Below are positions 45,601 to 57,700 of a stretch of DNA of 64,000 nucleotides, in pieces. The stretch's first letter is position 1; each line of letters starts with the position of its first letter. The translations under genes were made by a program, and so were the position numbers. Under the pieces are notes generated by a model. That model was not told the DNA's origin. It saw only the letters and a program-made list of their open reading frames with translations, and did no database searches. Source of the DNA: Brachypodium distachyon (Eukaryota; Streptophyta; Magnoliopsida; Poales; Poaceae); contig NC_016131.3 of assembly GCF_000005505.3 (NCBI RefSeq), positions 49,895,355-49,959,354 on the forward strand, written 5' to 3'.

Positions 45601-47751
45601 TTGATATTTTCACAAAGGTAATCCTCCGTGCGTGTGCATGTCTGCTTTCACTTACAGTTGGAAATTCAGGATTTTTAACTTGGTCCCAAATTGCAGGTAG
45701 CTCTGAACGGCAGGCAATTGTCTTCCCGCGAGGCAGAGATTTCAAATCTTATCATGGCCAAGTGTGGCGGGCTTCCGGAAGTAATAGCTGCCATGGGGCG
45801 CGAATGGGCCCGTGCAGACATGCCGGGCATAAAGAAGCTGGAGTTTATAAATGCTAACTTCAGAGAATGTCTCGAGACCCCAAGTTTAAGGGGCCTATTC
45901 TGTTGGATGCAATCATACTTTGATGGTTGCTCGGATGAACCCAAGCCATGCATCTTCTATCTGTCAGTCTTCCCTGCGGACCAAAGCATCCGGCGGAGCC
46001 GTTTGATGAGGCGGTGGATCGCAGAGGGTTACTCATCCGGTGGTGGTGGTGGTACCGCAGAGGAGAAGGGAGAAAAGCTCTTGCGTGAGCTCATAAAATT
46101 GAGCATATTATACCAGGAGCAGGAGCAGGAGCAGGAGACATCAAGAAGAAGAACAATGAGCAAGGTGAATAGCTTCTTTCATGGATACATCAAGTCACGG
46201 CCAATGGAAGATAACCTTGTGTTTGCATTGGAAGGGTGTTGCAGCCCCAGCTCACGCCTCACTGGACAACACCTCACCATAATAAGCAGCTGGGACAGAG
46301 ACGAGACTGTATTCGACAGCATCGACTTGTCACGGTTACGGTATTTGACAGTGTTTGGGGCGTGGAGGTCATTCCTCATCTCTGCCAAGAATAAGATGGA
46401 GGTGCTTCGGGTGCTTGATCTGGAAGGCACTAGTACTAATTCCTATCGTACTAGTGTAACAGATGATGACCTGGAGAGGATCGGGAAGCTGCTGTGTCGC
46501 CTCGAGTTCTTGTCCCTGCGAGGATGCAGGCACATCACCCGTCTCCCGGATTCATTGGGTGCCATGAGGCAGCTGGAGACTCTGGATGTTCGACACACCT
46601 TCGTAGTGGAGCTACCAGCTGCTATTACCAAGCTACAGAAGCTGCAGTACATTCGTGCTGGCACCACCATCGACACAAGCCTCCCCCTAGAAGCACCACC
46701 ACCAGCATCAGCAACGACGACGACGACAGCAGCCGCACCGGCGCCAACAACACCACCACCAACGCCACCGCAGACACCACAAGAGGGCGGTCATAACGGC
46801 ATGAGCCCTTTTCTAGGAGCCAGAACATCAGCAACAACAAATGTGGTACAGGGGGCATCAGTTTGAACCACAGGGGGATGGAAGAGCAGGCCACGTGAAC
46901 CGGCAGAATCCACCAGGAGCAGCTGCTGGTGGTTATCCAAGAAGCAGATGAATCTGCACAGACGCCAGCGTCTTGCTGCAAATGGCGGCGGTGTTGCGGT
47001 TTTCCCTGCTGCTGCAAAGGTTATTGGCAAGCTCGGGTTGTCCGGCATCAACCGTGAAAACTGGCAGAAGTTGTGTGATGCCATCTCAGGTCACAGCCAT
47101 CTCGAGTCCTTGTCATTGCAATTGCTGCTGCTGAAGGAGGATGGCAACAGCTTTGACTTTGCTTGTTTTGACGACATCTCCAACCCACCCACGACCCTAA
47201 AGTGCCTTAAGGTATTGTACGGTACCACTGGAGAGCATCCAGGCGCAGGCATAGGTGGTGCATGCATAAGGCCAGTCTGGATCAAGCAGCTTCCCAATCT
47301 CGAAAAGTTGTCTGATCTTGAGTTGACGATATCAAGTCAAGAGGACATATACATCTTATTTGGGGATGATTTGCCGCATGGAGTAAGCACAAGTCGTCTT
47401 CGTATCAAGCCGATTCAGCAGCAGCACCTCAGTTTTGGTAAGCCAGCCCATGGTCGATATCATTCTTTTGCAGGTCAATGTTATGATACGCTCTCTCTCG
47501 ACACCCTGAGGATTGATTGCAGCAGCTCCACCTTGTTACCCTCAAAGGTAACTTTTGGGGAGTTCTTTGTCTTCTCTGTTGGAGCACTCAACATCCAGCG
47601 TTGTGGATCGTCGTGTTTGCGGATTTCTGGGCTAAAGCATATAAGTGGTCTCAAGGAAGTCTTGGTTACTGGTTCATGTGCCCAAGACCTCAAGCGAGAT
47701 TTGCTCGACCAACTTGAAAACTTGACGAGCATCCATACAAACCTGTGGTGA
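42654..47751 (+). pseudogene. CC-NB-NB-LRR resistance gene (PIK5/6-NP type), broken
   Basis: An NLR immune receptor gene of the grass type with two NB modules. Block 1 (42654-43774) is a CC (Rx-N-like) domain with the usual MAEFALGLTKTAVAG start. It is followed by a degenerate NB that has no P-loop but retains AYDDPDICLRFKNRAWV, HPFNPVEFLNNLL and NGSRIVVSTNH. Block 2 (about 44968-45617) has a true P-loop, GIAGVGKSSIVR. Block 3 (about 45696-47751) carries the rest of NB-ARC (CGGLPEVIAAMG, FYLSVFPADQSIRRSRLMRRW) and LRRs (LRVLDLEG, LEFLSLRGCRHI). Defects are TAG at 45253-45255 where Trp is expected before VNVPQPFNL, a one-base shift near 45480, TGA at 46864-46866, and a phase mismatch between blocks 1 and 2. 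A Pro/Thr/Ala low-complexity insert (about 46690-46790) interrupts the LRRs. Introns are 43775-44967 and 45618-45695. It is probably non-functional. Confidence 0.82.
43775..44967 (+). other. NLR intron 1
   Basis: About 1.2 kb between CCCCAAG|GTATTT and TTGTAG|GGTTC. It contains two tandem copies of AAAGTTTATTCGGAATAATT followed by ACAGAGAGAG (about 43998 and 44038). No inserted gene is seen. Confidence 0.55.
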
Positions 47752-47994
47752 AGCTGACGACGTTCCTCTCATAATAAACCAACTGTTAGCTTTGTGATCA
47801 GTAGTTTGAGTACTGTTGTTGCCAACAACCTTGTGTCGTGGGCTGGGTACCTCTGCAATGTTTGATTGCTTGCCAACAACATACGTCATTTTCTATTGCA
47901 TCTTTCGATTTCTGAATGGTGTTTCCATTACTGATTGGTTTAGCATAAATTATTGAGACGATACCATGGTATGGATTAAATAATCTATGAGATA

Positions 47995-48086
47995 CTCCTC
48001 CGATCCATAATAAACGTCTCAGATTCAGTACAACTTTAGTAAGTGAGTATCTAAAATTCGAGACACTTATTATAGGTCGGAGGGAG
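47995..48086. mobile_element. Stowaway MITE (92 bp)
   Basis: CTCCTCCGATCCATAATAAA at the left and TTATTATAGGTCGGAGGGAG at the right, with TA at 47993-47994 and 48087-48088. It lies 240 bp after the NLR stop. Confidence 0.92.
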
Positions 48087-48089
48087 TAA

Positions 48090-48338
48090 TCGATATGCCC
48101 ATGAACTCACCTTTTACTCATAAAGTCTCATCTCATCCATTACAATCGAGCTTGCAACTTTACTGTATGCTACATGAAGTTAATGAAGCTTTTGTACAGT
48201 ATGAACTCCTCATCTGTATAAATGACGATTTCTTTTCTCTTTTATGAACTAGTCAGTGCTCTGCTTAATCGGTCCGGCATGAAAAATGCACCAGATAAAA
48301 GACTTTGCATTTCTCACACGCCAATCATGTGTGTTTTG
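48090..48338 (-). other. 3' region of the acid phosphatase gene
   Basis: Downstream of the minus-strand stop; probably its 3' UTR and the spacer to the NLR gene. No coding sequence is recognised. Confidence 0.4.
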
Positions 48339-49864
48339 TCAGGGGATATAATACATCGGGTTGGGGAGCTTGAATGAACGGGCACTCATGGAGTAGCCCA
48401 GCAGGTCGCTCCATTGGTCGCCGGAATTGCCTAGGATCTTGTACCCCTCTGCCTCCATCTCCTTCCTCTTCTCCGATTTGTAGGCCGTCGCTGTTTTCGT
48501 GCGGTCAGCTGCTGCCCTGGATGTCAAACATGAGCACATTTCAGAACTTTGTTATGCGGAAATGGGGAACACAAGATGGCGGTGCATTTGCTTTGGGAAA
48601 CAAATTCGGTGGCAGAGATCTTAGTTGATCAAGCTGAGGTGATCAAAAGAGATCAGCATATGTTATTTGCCAATCCAGCATCGAGTTTTTTCACCCTTAA
48701 CTAATGGCCGTTCTCTGTTAGTGATAACGACATATCAACAATTAATTTGGAGAAAAGGTGGTGATAATGGCATTGGGCATCCAAAGATCTGAAGCACCTT
48801 CCTATACGATGATTCAGTGTTCTTCTAATCTAGACATTCTAGTAGATGTCTGAACCACTAAACTGTAAAGAGCAAGCAGAGACGCGACAGCCTAAATACT
48901 AGGAACAGAACATACGTCAATGAAGAGCCAGAACTGGTGAAGCATTGTGAGGGTAAGTCTAGAGTTTCCAGAAATTGGTCATGGACTGGTCAGGTTAATT
49001 ATGAAGATAATCAACACTACCAGCTCTAATGTGCAATGCTAGCAATTCATAGAAGCTGGGTTAAGATGAAGCAAGATACCTCAATATAAGCCTGTCCCAA
49101 TCATGGAACCCTTGTTTCTTGAGATTGTCCACCGTGACGCCCTGGTGGCCCTCGCTCCGGCCGGTGAGCAGGAAGGTCTTGAACCCCAGGTCGCGGACCT
49201 CCTTGTAGAGCTTCAGGCTGGAGGGGATCGCCGGCGCCTCCCCCTTCTCCACCCACCTGTCGAATTCCCGGTGGTCGAACAATTCGAGCCTGCCATTTCA
49301 AAAATCCAACACCGCACGTGAGCAATCCCAATTCGCCGATCAAACTTCCTGCCTAATTTTCGCCATGCTTGAAGGATGCATGATTTATTTGTTTCTGTGA
49401 CAGTAGGATTGGGGAATTGAGGGGGCTCTGGGTTCTGACCCGTATCCGTGGTCGGCGTAGTAGGGGAGGTTGGAGAGCAGCGTCTCGTCGACGTCGAACA
49501 CCCAGGCGTCGGCGGCGCGGTCGGAGGCGGAGGCGGCGAGGGAGCGGGCGTAGGCGGAGGCCTCCCGCGCGACGAGCTCGAGGTCGGAGCGGTAGGCGGG
49601 GCCCGTGACGTAGCGGCGCACGTGGGCCGCGCACTCCGCGGGCACCGCGCTCCACGGCAACACGTTGTTGGCCTCCACGGCCACCCTCCAGCTCGCGCAC
49701 CGCGCCTCCGCCTCCGCCTCGTCCGCCGCCGTCTTCTCCGTCGTCGACGAAGGCAGCTGGATCACGAGCGGGCGCGGCAGCTCGGCCGCGTGCTCCTCCG
49801 CCCCCGCGACGGCGAGCATCACCCCCATCAGCACAAGCGCAAGCAGGGAGCCGTGGCGCGCCAT
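48339..49864 (-). CDS. HAD-type acid phosphatase / vegetative storage protein
   Basis: A plant class IIIB (HAD superfamily) acid phosphatase of the stem 28/31-kDa glycoprotein type, likely secreted or vacuolar. Three exons on the minus strand, 49864-49440, 49289-49080 and 48516-48339, splice in phase to 270 residues. A signal peptide (SLLALVLMGVMLAVAGA) occupies residues 1-22. The catalytic motif DVDET is at residues 124-128 (nucleophile Asp124, acid/base Asp126), followed by TFLLTGRSE (motif II), a conserved Lys region YKSEKRKEMEAEGY, and NSGDQWSDLLG (motif IV). The C-terminus RSFKLPNPMYYIP is the family's signature ending. The start at 49864 puts the signal peptide at the N-terminus; an in-frame ATG 15 bases upstream (49879) is possible. 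The first exon is very GC-rich, as in grass genes. No lesion is seen. Confidence 0.94.
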
Positions 49865-50531
49865 GTTTGTCCGCCGCACCTCAAACCGCCGGCGCGTCTC
49901 CCGGAGCCGGAGGAGAGGGCAGGCGATAAATAGCCTCGTGCGCGGAAGGAAGGAAGCGGATAATGGATGGCTCCTCTGCGATGCGAATCCCGGGGGAGGG
50001 GACGAAAGGGAAACGAAGGAGACGAAACGGAAAGCGAGAGCAGACGGGGGGAAACGAAGGCGACGCCGGCGTTATATAGGAGGAGACCGGCGGAGAAAGC
50101 CTTCTGTTTTGGGGGAAAGTTTCATTGGATTCGAATCGGAGGGAAGACGATACCGCGTAGTACGTTCTCCTTTGGTTTTCCGTTTTTCTTCCTTCCGCGT
50201 TTGTTTCATTGTTGGCTTAGCTGAGGGGCCAACGGAAACGGGTGACGTGCCGGCCACCTATTGGACCGGCGGTGCTAATTCGACACTGTTTTTTCCCTTT
50301 CTTATTTTTTGACAAAAAACTGATGATTCAATGCTGCTTTGTTGTTGAAAAATAGTACGGAGTACTAGTGCTAATAATGCTCCTGATATGTGGTAATGTG
50401 GATATGCAAGGAAGATTAATTGAGCGATTAGTCCGTACGTGCTTGCTTCTGCATGAAGGCAGAGGACACGGAGGTCAGGAAATAAGGAAAATACAACCCA
50501 ACCTAAACTGAACCTACATACATTGTAAGTA
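49865..50531 (-). promoter_or_regulatory. Acid phosphatase promoter and 5' UTR
   Basis: GC-rich sequence upstream of the minus-strand ATG turns AT-rich beyond about 50280. A minus-strand CTATATAACGCC-like motif lies at about 50066-50077, about 205 bp upstream of the ATG, and is the likely TATA box. Confidence 0.5.
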
Positions 50532-50603
50532 GTTCTTCGGTTCCTAAATACTTGTCGTGATTTTAGTACTTAAACCACGGTAAGTATTTAGTAACGGAGG
50601 AAG
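50532..50603. mobile_element. Short Stowaway-like MITE (72 bp)
   Basis: GTTCTTCGGTTCCTAAATAC at the left and AAGTATTTAGTAACGGAGGAAG at the right (given here to 20 bases on each side), with TA on both sides. The same sub-family as at 25693. Confidence 0.85.
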
Positions 50604-51295
50604 TACATTCTTAAACAAGATTATAAGATAAAGAATAACCCGATTTTAAAAAGGAGGAAGCCACTGCCGGCTCCATGTATTCGTAGGAAACCAGATTAAT
50701 TCAGGGCCGATTTTGCTTGGGTACAAAGGTAACCTGAGCCCCATGAATAGCAATGTCGTACCAACAAGCAGTAGATGCTAGTAGCGGTAACGAATTAAGA
50801 ATTTGATACCGCCAAAAGAAGTGTATGGTTTGAGAATGGATTACTTCCGGCGTAGCAGCTGTTTTCTTATTGCTGAAGGCGAAACAATAGGATCTTAGGC
50901 CTTCTCCAATGTACTGCTTTAGCCGGACCAAACTTCATCTTTTGAGAGTATGGACCGATTCATGCCATTGGAGCGGTCGGTGCATGCAGTCCAAAAGAAT
51001 GGATCGATCCATTTACAAACCGATGCAAACAACCAGCAGCTCAATAAAAAACCATTCATATAGATAAAGGGTCCCACGTGCATGTGCTTAGGTCCAACGA
51101 GAGCTGTAGCACTATACTTTAGATGGAGTTGTTTAATCAGACGGGGGTCCCATTCCAAAGCATGGACCGGTTCATGTACGCTGAGCAAAAATCAAGTTAT
51201 GGATCGGTGTTTCCGGCTGGTACGTGTCAGAGGGAAAGGTGAAGTATGCTTCGATCACATTGTGGAAGGCCGGAGCAGTGCCTGACCTGAGAACG
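50604..51295. other. Intergenic, no gene recognised
   Basis: Short frames only, none conserved. CATGGACCGGTTCATG near 51162 and GTATGGACCGATTCATG near 50949 are related motifs in a repeat-like stretch from 50900 to 51200. Confidence 0.4.
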
Positions 51296-51608
51296 AGCAT
51301 GTTTGGTTGCTGCCTGGGAAATCATCTTGATTGCCTGGCCTGAGACTTTATTCTTCTAATTAGCCGGAGCTCAGGCCTGCAAAAACGGACGCCTGATTCA
51401 GGCAGCCACCAAAAGCGTGATGATCAATTAAAAAATTTGCTGTATGCTAGTCACGTTTATTGCTTTGTTATGCGTGCTAACGCTCACGCTCCAACCAAAC
51501 AAGAAAATCACAGCATGCCTGACCGGCAGGAACTTTAAAATTTACGGATTCGACTCAGGCACATAATTTTCGCAGACATATCTCTCAGGTCACCAACCAA
51601 ACAGGCCC
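51296..51608. mobile_element. hAT- or Harbinger-like MITE
   Basis: The left end GCATGTTTGGTTGCTGCCTG and right end read inwards GGCCTGTTTGGTTGGTGACC form imperfect inverted repeats. Internal CAGGC and GCCTGA motifs occur in both orientations. About 310 bp, with no clear target duplication. Confidence 0.55.
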
Positions 51609-52023
51609 ATATATGGCACCAGAGCACTTCATCCATGGGCACCACTAATATGAGAATCACTGAATCTTGACGCGGAATATCCTCTCAATCACCCACCCCC
51701 ATGCAAATATGCAATGCATGATAGTAAATTCAGAGAAAAACGCCTCGACGCACACTGCAATTTCAGTACACAGATGCCATGCGACGGGTTTAACATCGAC
51801 GATTAGCCTACTACTGACTTATTACTCTAGAGCTCCTCATGTCATACACGATGCATATATTTACATGCTGCTGAGGTCTGCCAGGAGGTCTAACCATGAC
51901 CAGCGCAGGTGACCTGACCCCGCTACTTAACTTAACTGGTATGAAGCTCTTCTTTTCGAGAACATTGAACGGGCAAAGGTGTTCCTGTATTTCATAAGGG
52001 ATAGCAGACTTTTTTGAACTGTT
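51609..52023. other. Downstream region of the CCDC97-like gene
   Basis: Probably the 3' UTR of the minus-strand gene in its right part; no coding region is recognised. Confidence 0.4.
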
Positions 52024-54083
52024 CTAATCATCTTCAAAATACTTATCCTCGGCATCGTAGTTGGCTTCTTTGGACCAGTGGTCGTCCAGCATCTCGTCAT
52101 TGTCGATCCGAGGATAGTCCATATGCTCTGAGTCTTCACCTGAGAGGAACTTCTGCTGCATCACATGTGTTAACTGCTCCAGCTGATCTTGCATCTCCTC
52201 AGGAGATAGTGTTTGCTTGAAAGTCCCTGCAAGGGGACCTCCAGTACCGTTGGGGCTTTGGTCAGTATCTTCATGCACAACTAGCTGCAACCAGGAGTAA
52301 ACAAGAAAGTGAGTATCTGCTATGATAAAGCTTACCATCGAAGATTGAAAATAGAATATCATTTTGATGAAAAATCGATGGAAAGGTATCCCAGTTCCCT
52401 TTCCAGTCAAATAAGACAAGACAAAAATCATAAGTGCAAGCCAGAAGAGACAATAGCAAAGCGTTAAGCTTTAGAGTGACAAAGTTTTGCATACTGGGCC
52501 CAACTGAACTAGATTGACATTTCTAAAGACCATATATACATACACAGTTGGACCGGTATGGCTTTCTCCAAGCCTCTTGTCCAATGATCAGATTCCACCT
52601 CCATCTTGTTTGTTCCACACCAATCACCACTTGAATGTACGAGCCAAAAATGAGGTGCAAAATAGCTTGCTATTCAAGCATCTACTAGTTTTATGAAATA
52701 CAACCATTTCAGATCGAGCGATGGCTATGGCAGAGAAGAAAAATATAGAAGAGTGAAGGGTGACAGGATTTGCAAGTCTGACCACAGGTACAACCATTGA
52801 GGCTAAAACAAATCTTCCAGAAGGTATTCCTAGTTTCTTAGAACAGATGTGATATATAAATTTGGAACTATGTAACTAGTACTTCAATGTGCCTTTCGCA
52901 GTTTAAAACTACTGAAGTTCACCTACAGGCATGAACAATGTAAATTCTGGCACAAACATAACCTACCAACAAGATGCTATTGAGGGATATCAAGAATCCT
53001 AGAAACTAAGGGCGTGGTAGAGCCGCTATGCGAAAAGAAACGAATCTTTCGCCAGACCATTTACTAAATTTGACATGATACAATCATATACGTAAAACAA
53101 CTATTTTTTCTACATCCATAGAGTTCAGAGTGTTGATTGGAAGGGCAAACCAATTGTCCATATCAATGTACTATAGGCAGCGCCAACTACAGATCAAGAC
53201 TACTCATTTATGAATCAGCTGATTAGGTTCACAACATAGGATGTATGTCATCACAAGTCAAGATTTGCATATCAAACGAAATTATACAATTCAATATAAC
53301 TGCAAGCAATGTAACACAGAAATCAAGCAGAGTTAAGAGTCAGAACATGTAAACAGTAAGACTAATCAGCAGCAAGCAAACCTCAGTCGAACTAGGATTC
53401 ATGGTCTCTCGTCTATTCTCCTCCGCGCCGACATCCTCCTCTTCTTCCTCCTCCTCCTCCTCCTCTTCTTCTTCTTCCTCCTCTTCTTCCTGCTCCTGCA
53501 TAGCCTGCGCAACAGAAGCACCACCCACCCACTCGCTGGGGTCAACCCCTCTCCTAATCTGCTCCCCACGAATCTTCTCCACGATGACGGCCTCCTCGGC
53601 CCTCCGCATCAGCGTCTCGGACCACCTCTCCCCGGGCCGCGCCATGGCCCGGCCGACGGGGTCCTGGAACCTGCCCAGGTACTCGTGGTGCAGGTAGGGC
53701 TCCCGCTCCCGCATGGCCTCCTCGGAGAAGTACTCCCCCTCGCGCACCAGCCGGTCGAGGTACGCCCGGCGCCGGTTGCGCACCCGCGCGGGGGACAGCG
53801 TGGCCCCCCCGGAGCGGAGGCGGCGGAGGTGCCAGGCGACCTCGTAGCCGTCGTCTTCGGCGCCATGGCCGCCCTGGAGCGCGTCGAAGGAGGCGAGCTC
53901 GTCGGCGGAGAGCGCGGCGCCGTAGCGCTCGAGGAAGAGCGGCGCGTCGCGGGAGAGGAGGGAGAGGAGCGCCTCCTTGCGGCGCGGCGGGGAGGGGGAG
54001 GAGGAGAGGAAGGCGGTGGGGAAGTAGAGCCCGTCGACGGCGGCGAGCCGGGCGGCGATGCGGTCCATCGCCGCGGGCTCCAT
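52024..54083 (-). CDS. CCDC97-like protein (DUF2052)
   Basis: Two exons on the minus strand, 54083-53382 and 52284-52024, joined in phase 0 to 320 residues. It resembles coiled-coil domain-containing protein 97, a conserved eukaryotic protein reported to associate with the SF3B part of the spliceosome. Visible family features are the N-terminal helical block (RDAPLFLERYGAALSADEL), RRAYLDRLVREGEYFSEEAM, EPYLHHEYLGRF, and the C-terminal block QQKFLSGEDSEHMDYPRID ending in DAEDKYFEDD. A run of about 20 acidic residues near 200-225 is encoded by a GAG/GAA trinucleotide repeat. The start is the first ATG; a second in-frame ATG lies five codons in. The 1.1-kb intron (52285-53381) has nothing else recognisable. 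No lesion. Confidence 0.85.
52285..53381 (-). other. CCDC97 intron
   Basis: Donor at 53381-53380 (GACTGAG|GTTTGC) and acceptor at 52286-52285 (GGTTGCAG|CTAG) on the minus strand. AT-rich, with no inserted element recognised. Confidence 0.65.
53431..53492 (-). repeat. Coding GAG/GAA microsatellite (Glu tract)
   Basis: A run of CTC/TTC on the + strand in exon 1 of the CCDC97-like gene, encoding about 20 Glu. It probably varies in length between lines. Confidence 0.9.
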
Positions 54084-54664
54084 GGTGGGGCAGTCGGTCG
54101 GTCGGCGCCGGAGGGGGTTTGGCCTAGGCGGTTCGGGGGGGTTGTTTGTTGGGCTCTGGAGCTTTTAGCGGGGCTGTGGCTTTGGTCGGTTCGTTTTTCT
54201 CGTGGGCCGTGGGCCGCACGCGGTGCTTTGGATGAAAGATATCCAGCAAGGAGGCCCAAGCTGGTGAAAGAAAGAGAGAGAGTCAACGTGCGGTAGAAAA
54301 AAAAAAGAGAATCAACGTTACTCCGTAATCCTGTACAGTGTACATTCTGCAATTCAATTCAATGATTTGGTTTATCCTGTGCCGTTTTTCCCGTTAGTAA
54401 TAGGTCTTGCTCTTGAGGAGAAGCCTACAATGTGAAAAGAGGAGTGTCTAATTAGTGTTAAGTTACTTTTAAATTTGCCAAGAATCATAATTTGAGCCCA
54501 TTAGATCTTCACATCGACGTACGAAACCGCAGAACAATAGTCGCCTTGTGTTCGATGAGATTTTGTACACTAATCGCTTCTAGTGGATTGAAAAAAATCA
54601 AGCATGGAGTCAACAAGGCGTGGCCCTGTTCAGGTTGCTATGCACCATACATGTACGTGTATAT
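54084..54664. other. CCDC97 promoter and intergenic space
   Basis: GTGGGCCGTGGGCCGC (about 54203-54218) provides site II-like TGGGCC motifs on the + strand 120 bp upstream of the start. The rest is AT-rich with no gene. Confidence 0.4.
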
Positions 54665-54711
54665 GTCAATGCTCTTGTTTTTTTTTAGCGAAAACATACG
54701 GCCTTTATTAA

Positions 54712-57700
54712 TCAATCAACAAAGAAATACAAGCATCGTTCCATGGCTGAGTGAGCCTGAGTGAGCCAGGTGAAACAGCCGTGCGACAAAGACAAGAAGC
54801 TCTTAACAAGACTATGAGCATCCAAGTTCGAAGATCTACCCTCATGAACAAAGGTGACATCTAAAAATTCTCTACTTCGGACAGCAACCTCCCGTAAAAT
54901 AGTACTATAGCTGCACCGATTACTTTCGAGGAGACCCTTTATGACGGCTTGGGCATCAGAAGCAACCCGAACCCGTTGGATATTTAAATCCTTGGCCAAG
55001 GCCAGGGCTTCGCAGCATGCAAGTGCTTCCAACGTTGGCAGATCAGTTATCCCGGGGTAGACACGAGCTGACAACCCCTGGTAGCGGCCCAACTTGTCAC
55101 GGCAAACCGCCGCCACCACCCCTTTGTTCTGATTCTTGGCAACACCTCCATCAACGTTGATCTTGTACATACCCGCCGGCGGGGAGAGCCAGCGGGGTGC
55201 CGTAGGGGGCGGTCCAGCCCTAGCCTGAGCTGGTGTACTAGACTGAGTGATCATGGGACTCTGAAAAATAGACTCGTGAATTGCCTTCCTTCTCGCCGAC
55301 CAGATCGCCCAAAGGGTCAATAGGATTTGCGTGAATTCCGCATGAGACGTCGTGTCAATAAGATGAAACAACCACTCCCGGGCGTCAAGGCAAGAGGAAA
55401 CACACATATACTCAACTAGCTGATCATCCGCCAAGGCCCAAACGCACTTCGCCATTGTACCGTCCAGTAAAGAATGCCTCCAGGAATCATTAGTCGCCCG
55501 GCAGATTGCACACACTGCCGTGTCCTCCATATGGTGCTGCTTAAGGACATCACCCGTGGGAATCAAACTCTGTGCTAATCTCCAAGCAAATACACGCACT
55601 TTAGAAGGCACTTTGATCTTCCACAACTGGGTCCAAGATCTCTCAGATTTCAGAGAACTCGACGATGGCCGCTTCTCAAGCCAGTCCTCACGGACTTTCT
55701 TCGTCGATACTAGCAAACGATAACAAGAACAGACACTAAATATCCTAGATTTCTCGAAATGCCATGCCCAAAAATCACCATAATTCATCGTGCTCAGTGG
55801 AATCGCGAGAATAGCCTGCGCATCCATCGGCAGAAATAGCCTCCGCACTAAATTGATGTCCCATTCATGCACAGTAGGATTAATCAACTCCGATACCTTC
55901 ACCGGCGAGTCAGACCTTGCAGCCGTATAGGGAAGACGCCTCTCATCACGTGGTATCCAACCATCATACCAAATTGAAGTCGTTTTACCATCTCCAATAC
56001 GCCTGACAATGCCCAGCTTCAAAACATCCCATCCCTCGATTACAGCCCGCCAGATCTAAGATGGCCGTTGTCCCAAGCTAGCCGAAATCAGAGAGCCCCG
56101 AGGAAAGTAGACAGCTCGAAGAATTCTTGCGCTCAAAGTGGACGGTTGAGCCAGCACCCGCCAAGCTTGTCGCGCAAGCAAAGAGAGGTTAAACAACTCG
56201 ATATCGCGAAAGCCAAGTCCCCCCATATACTTTGGCATGGTCATGGTGTCCCATGACACCCAATGAGGCTTGCGCTTGCCCTGCTTACTTCCCCACCAGA
56301 AACTTCGGATCATGAAATTAATCTTGAGACATAAACCTCTCGGGAGCTTAAAGCAAGCCATTGAATAAGTAGGAACCGCCTGTGCAACAGATTTAATCAA
56401 GACTTCCTTCCCCCCCGGCAGCGAGCACTTGCTCCATCCATCCCTTTACTTTACCCCAAACCCGATCCTTCAAATATTTGAAAGCCCCATTTTTAGAGTT
56501 CCCTACATCAGTTGGCATACCAAGATATTTAGCATTTAGAGATTCATTAGGCACTTGTAGCAACTCCATCATCGCATGCCTCGTATCTGCTGGGCAACCC
56601 TTACTAAAATGGATTGAGCTCTTCTGCCGGTTGATACGCTGCCCCGATGCATTACAATAAATATCCAGAACCTCTGTGATAGCCTCTGCCCCTGCCACAT
56701 TCGCTTTAGCAAATAGCAAGCTGTCGTCTGCAAATAAGAGATGATTGACCGGGGGAGCTGTGGGCGCCACAACAATGCCCGACAAATTTTCCGAATTCCC
56801 CCTGCTCCTTAACAAGCAAGACAAACCTTCAGCTGCTAACAAAAACAAATATGGTGAGATTGGGTCACCCTGACGGATCCCCCTGGTCGGGCGAAACACA
56901 CTTGTTCGTTCACCATTAAACAACACCGAGAAAGATACAGAGGTCACCACCCTCATAATCGAAGATACCAGCGATCAGAAAAACCAAGCTTGGCCATGAT
57001 AGCCCATAAATATTCCCATTCAACTCGGTCATAGGCCTTCATCATGTCGAGCTTCAGAGCACAATATTGAGATCCTCGGGCCCTTTCCTTCTTCATAAAA
57101 TGTAGGCACTCGTACGCTGTTATAATATTATCTGTGATAAGGCGCCCCGGAACAAAAGCCGATTGCTCCTCAAAAATAATTTCTGGTAAAATCTCCTTCA
57201 AACGATTCGCTTGTACCTTGGACACAAGTTCCAAAACCACATTACATAAGCTAATCGGACGAAATTGAGATAGAGATGATGCACCTGGGACCTCCAGAAT
57301 TAAAACAATAAGGGTGTGATTCATATCATGCGGCTCTTCAACACCATTCAAAATATTCAGTACCGCCTCCGTCACCTCTTCCCCACACAAATCCCAATGT
57401 CGCTGAAAAAATGTGCCGGGAAGCCGTCAGAGCCCGGCGCCTTCGTCGGGTACATTTGGAACAGCGCCGTTTTGACCTCGTCCGCCTGATACGGGCGATC
57501 TAGGCGCTCGGCCATAGTAGCAGTAACCTTCCTGGGTACACAATTCAGCACACGCTCCATGCCAGCAACCCCTTCCGAAGTATAAATATTATTATAAAAA
57601 TTCTCCGTATGCTCCGCCATCTCTTGAAAATCCTCGATAAACACCCCGTCCAGGAGACATAAACGCTCAATATGATTTTTCTTCCTACGACCACTTGCCT

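Noticed and set aside
49448..50312. Plus-strand frames opposite the acid phosphatase first exon
   Set aside because: Gly/Arg-rich antisense of a high-GC exon; the minus-strand gene with DVDET explains the region.
53609..54352. 247-residue frame on the minus strand and one on the + strand
   Set aside because: Shadows of the GC-rich first exon of the CCDC97-like gene; Ser/Pro/Arg-rich with no motif.
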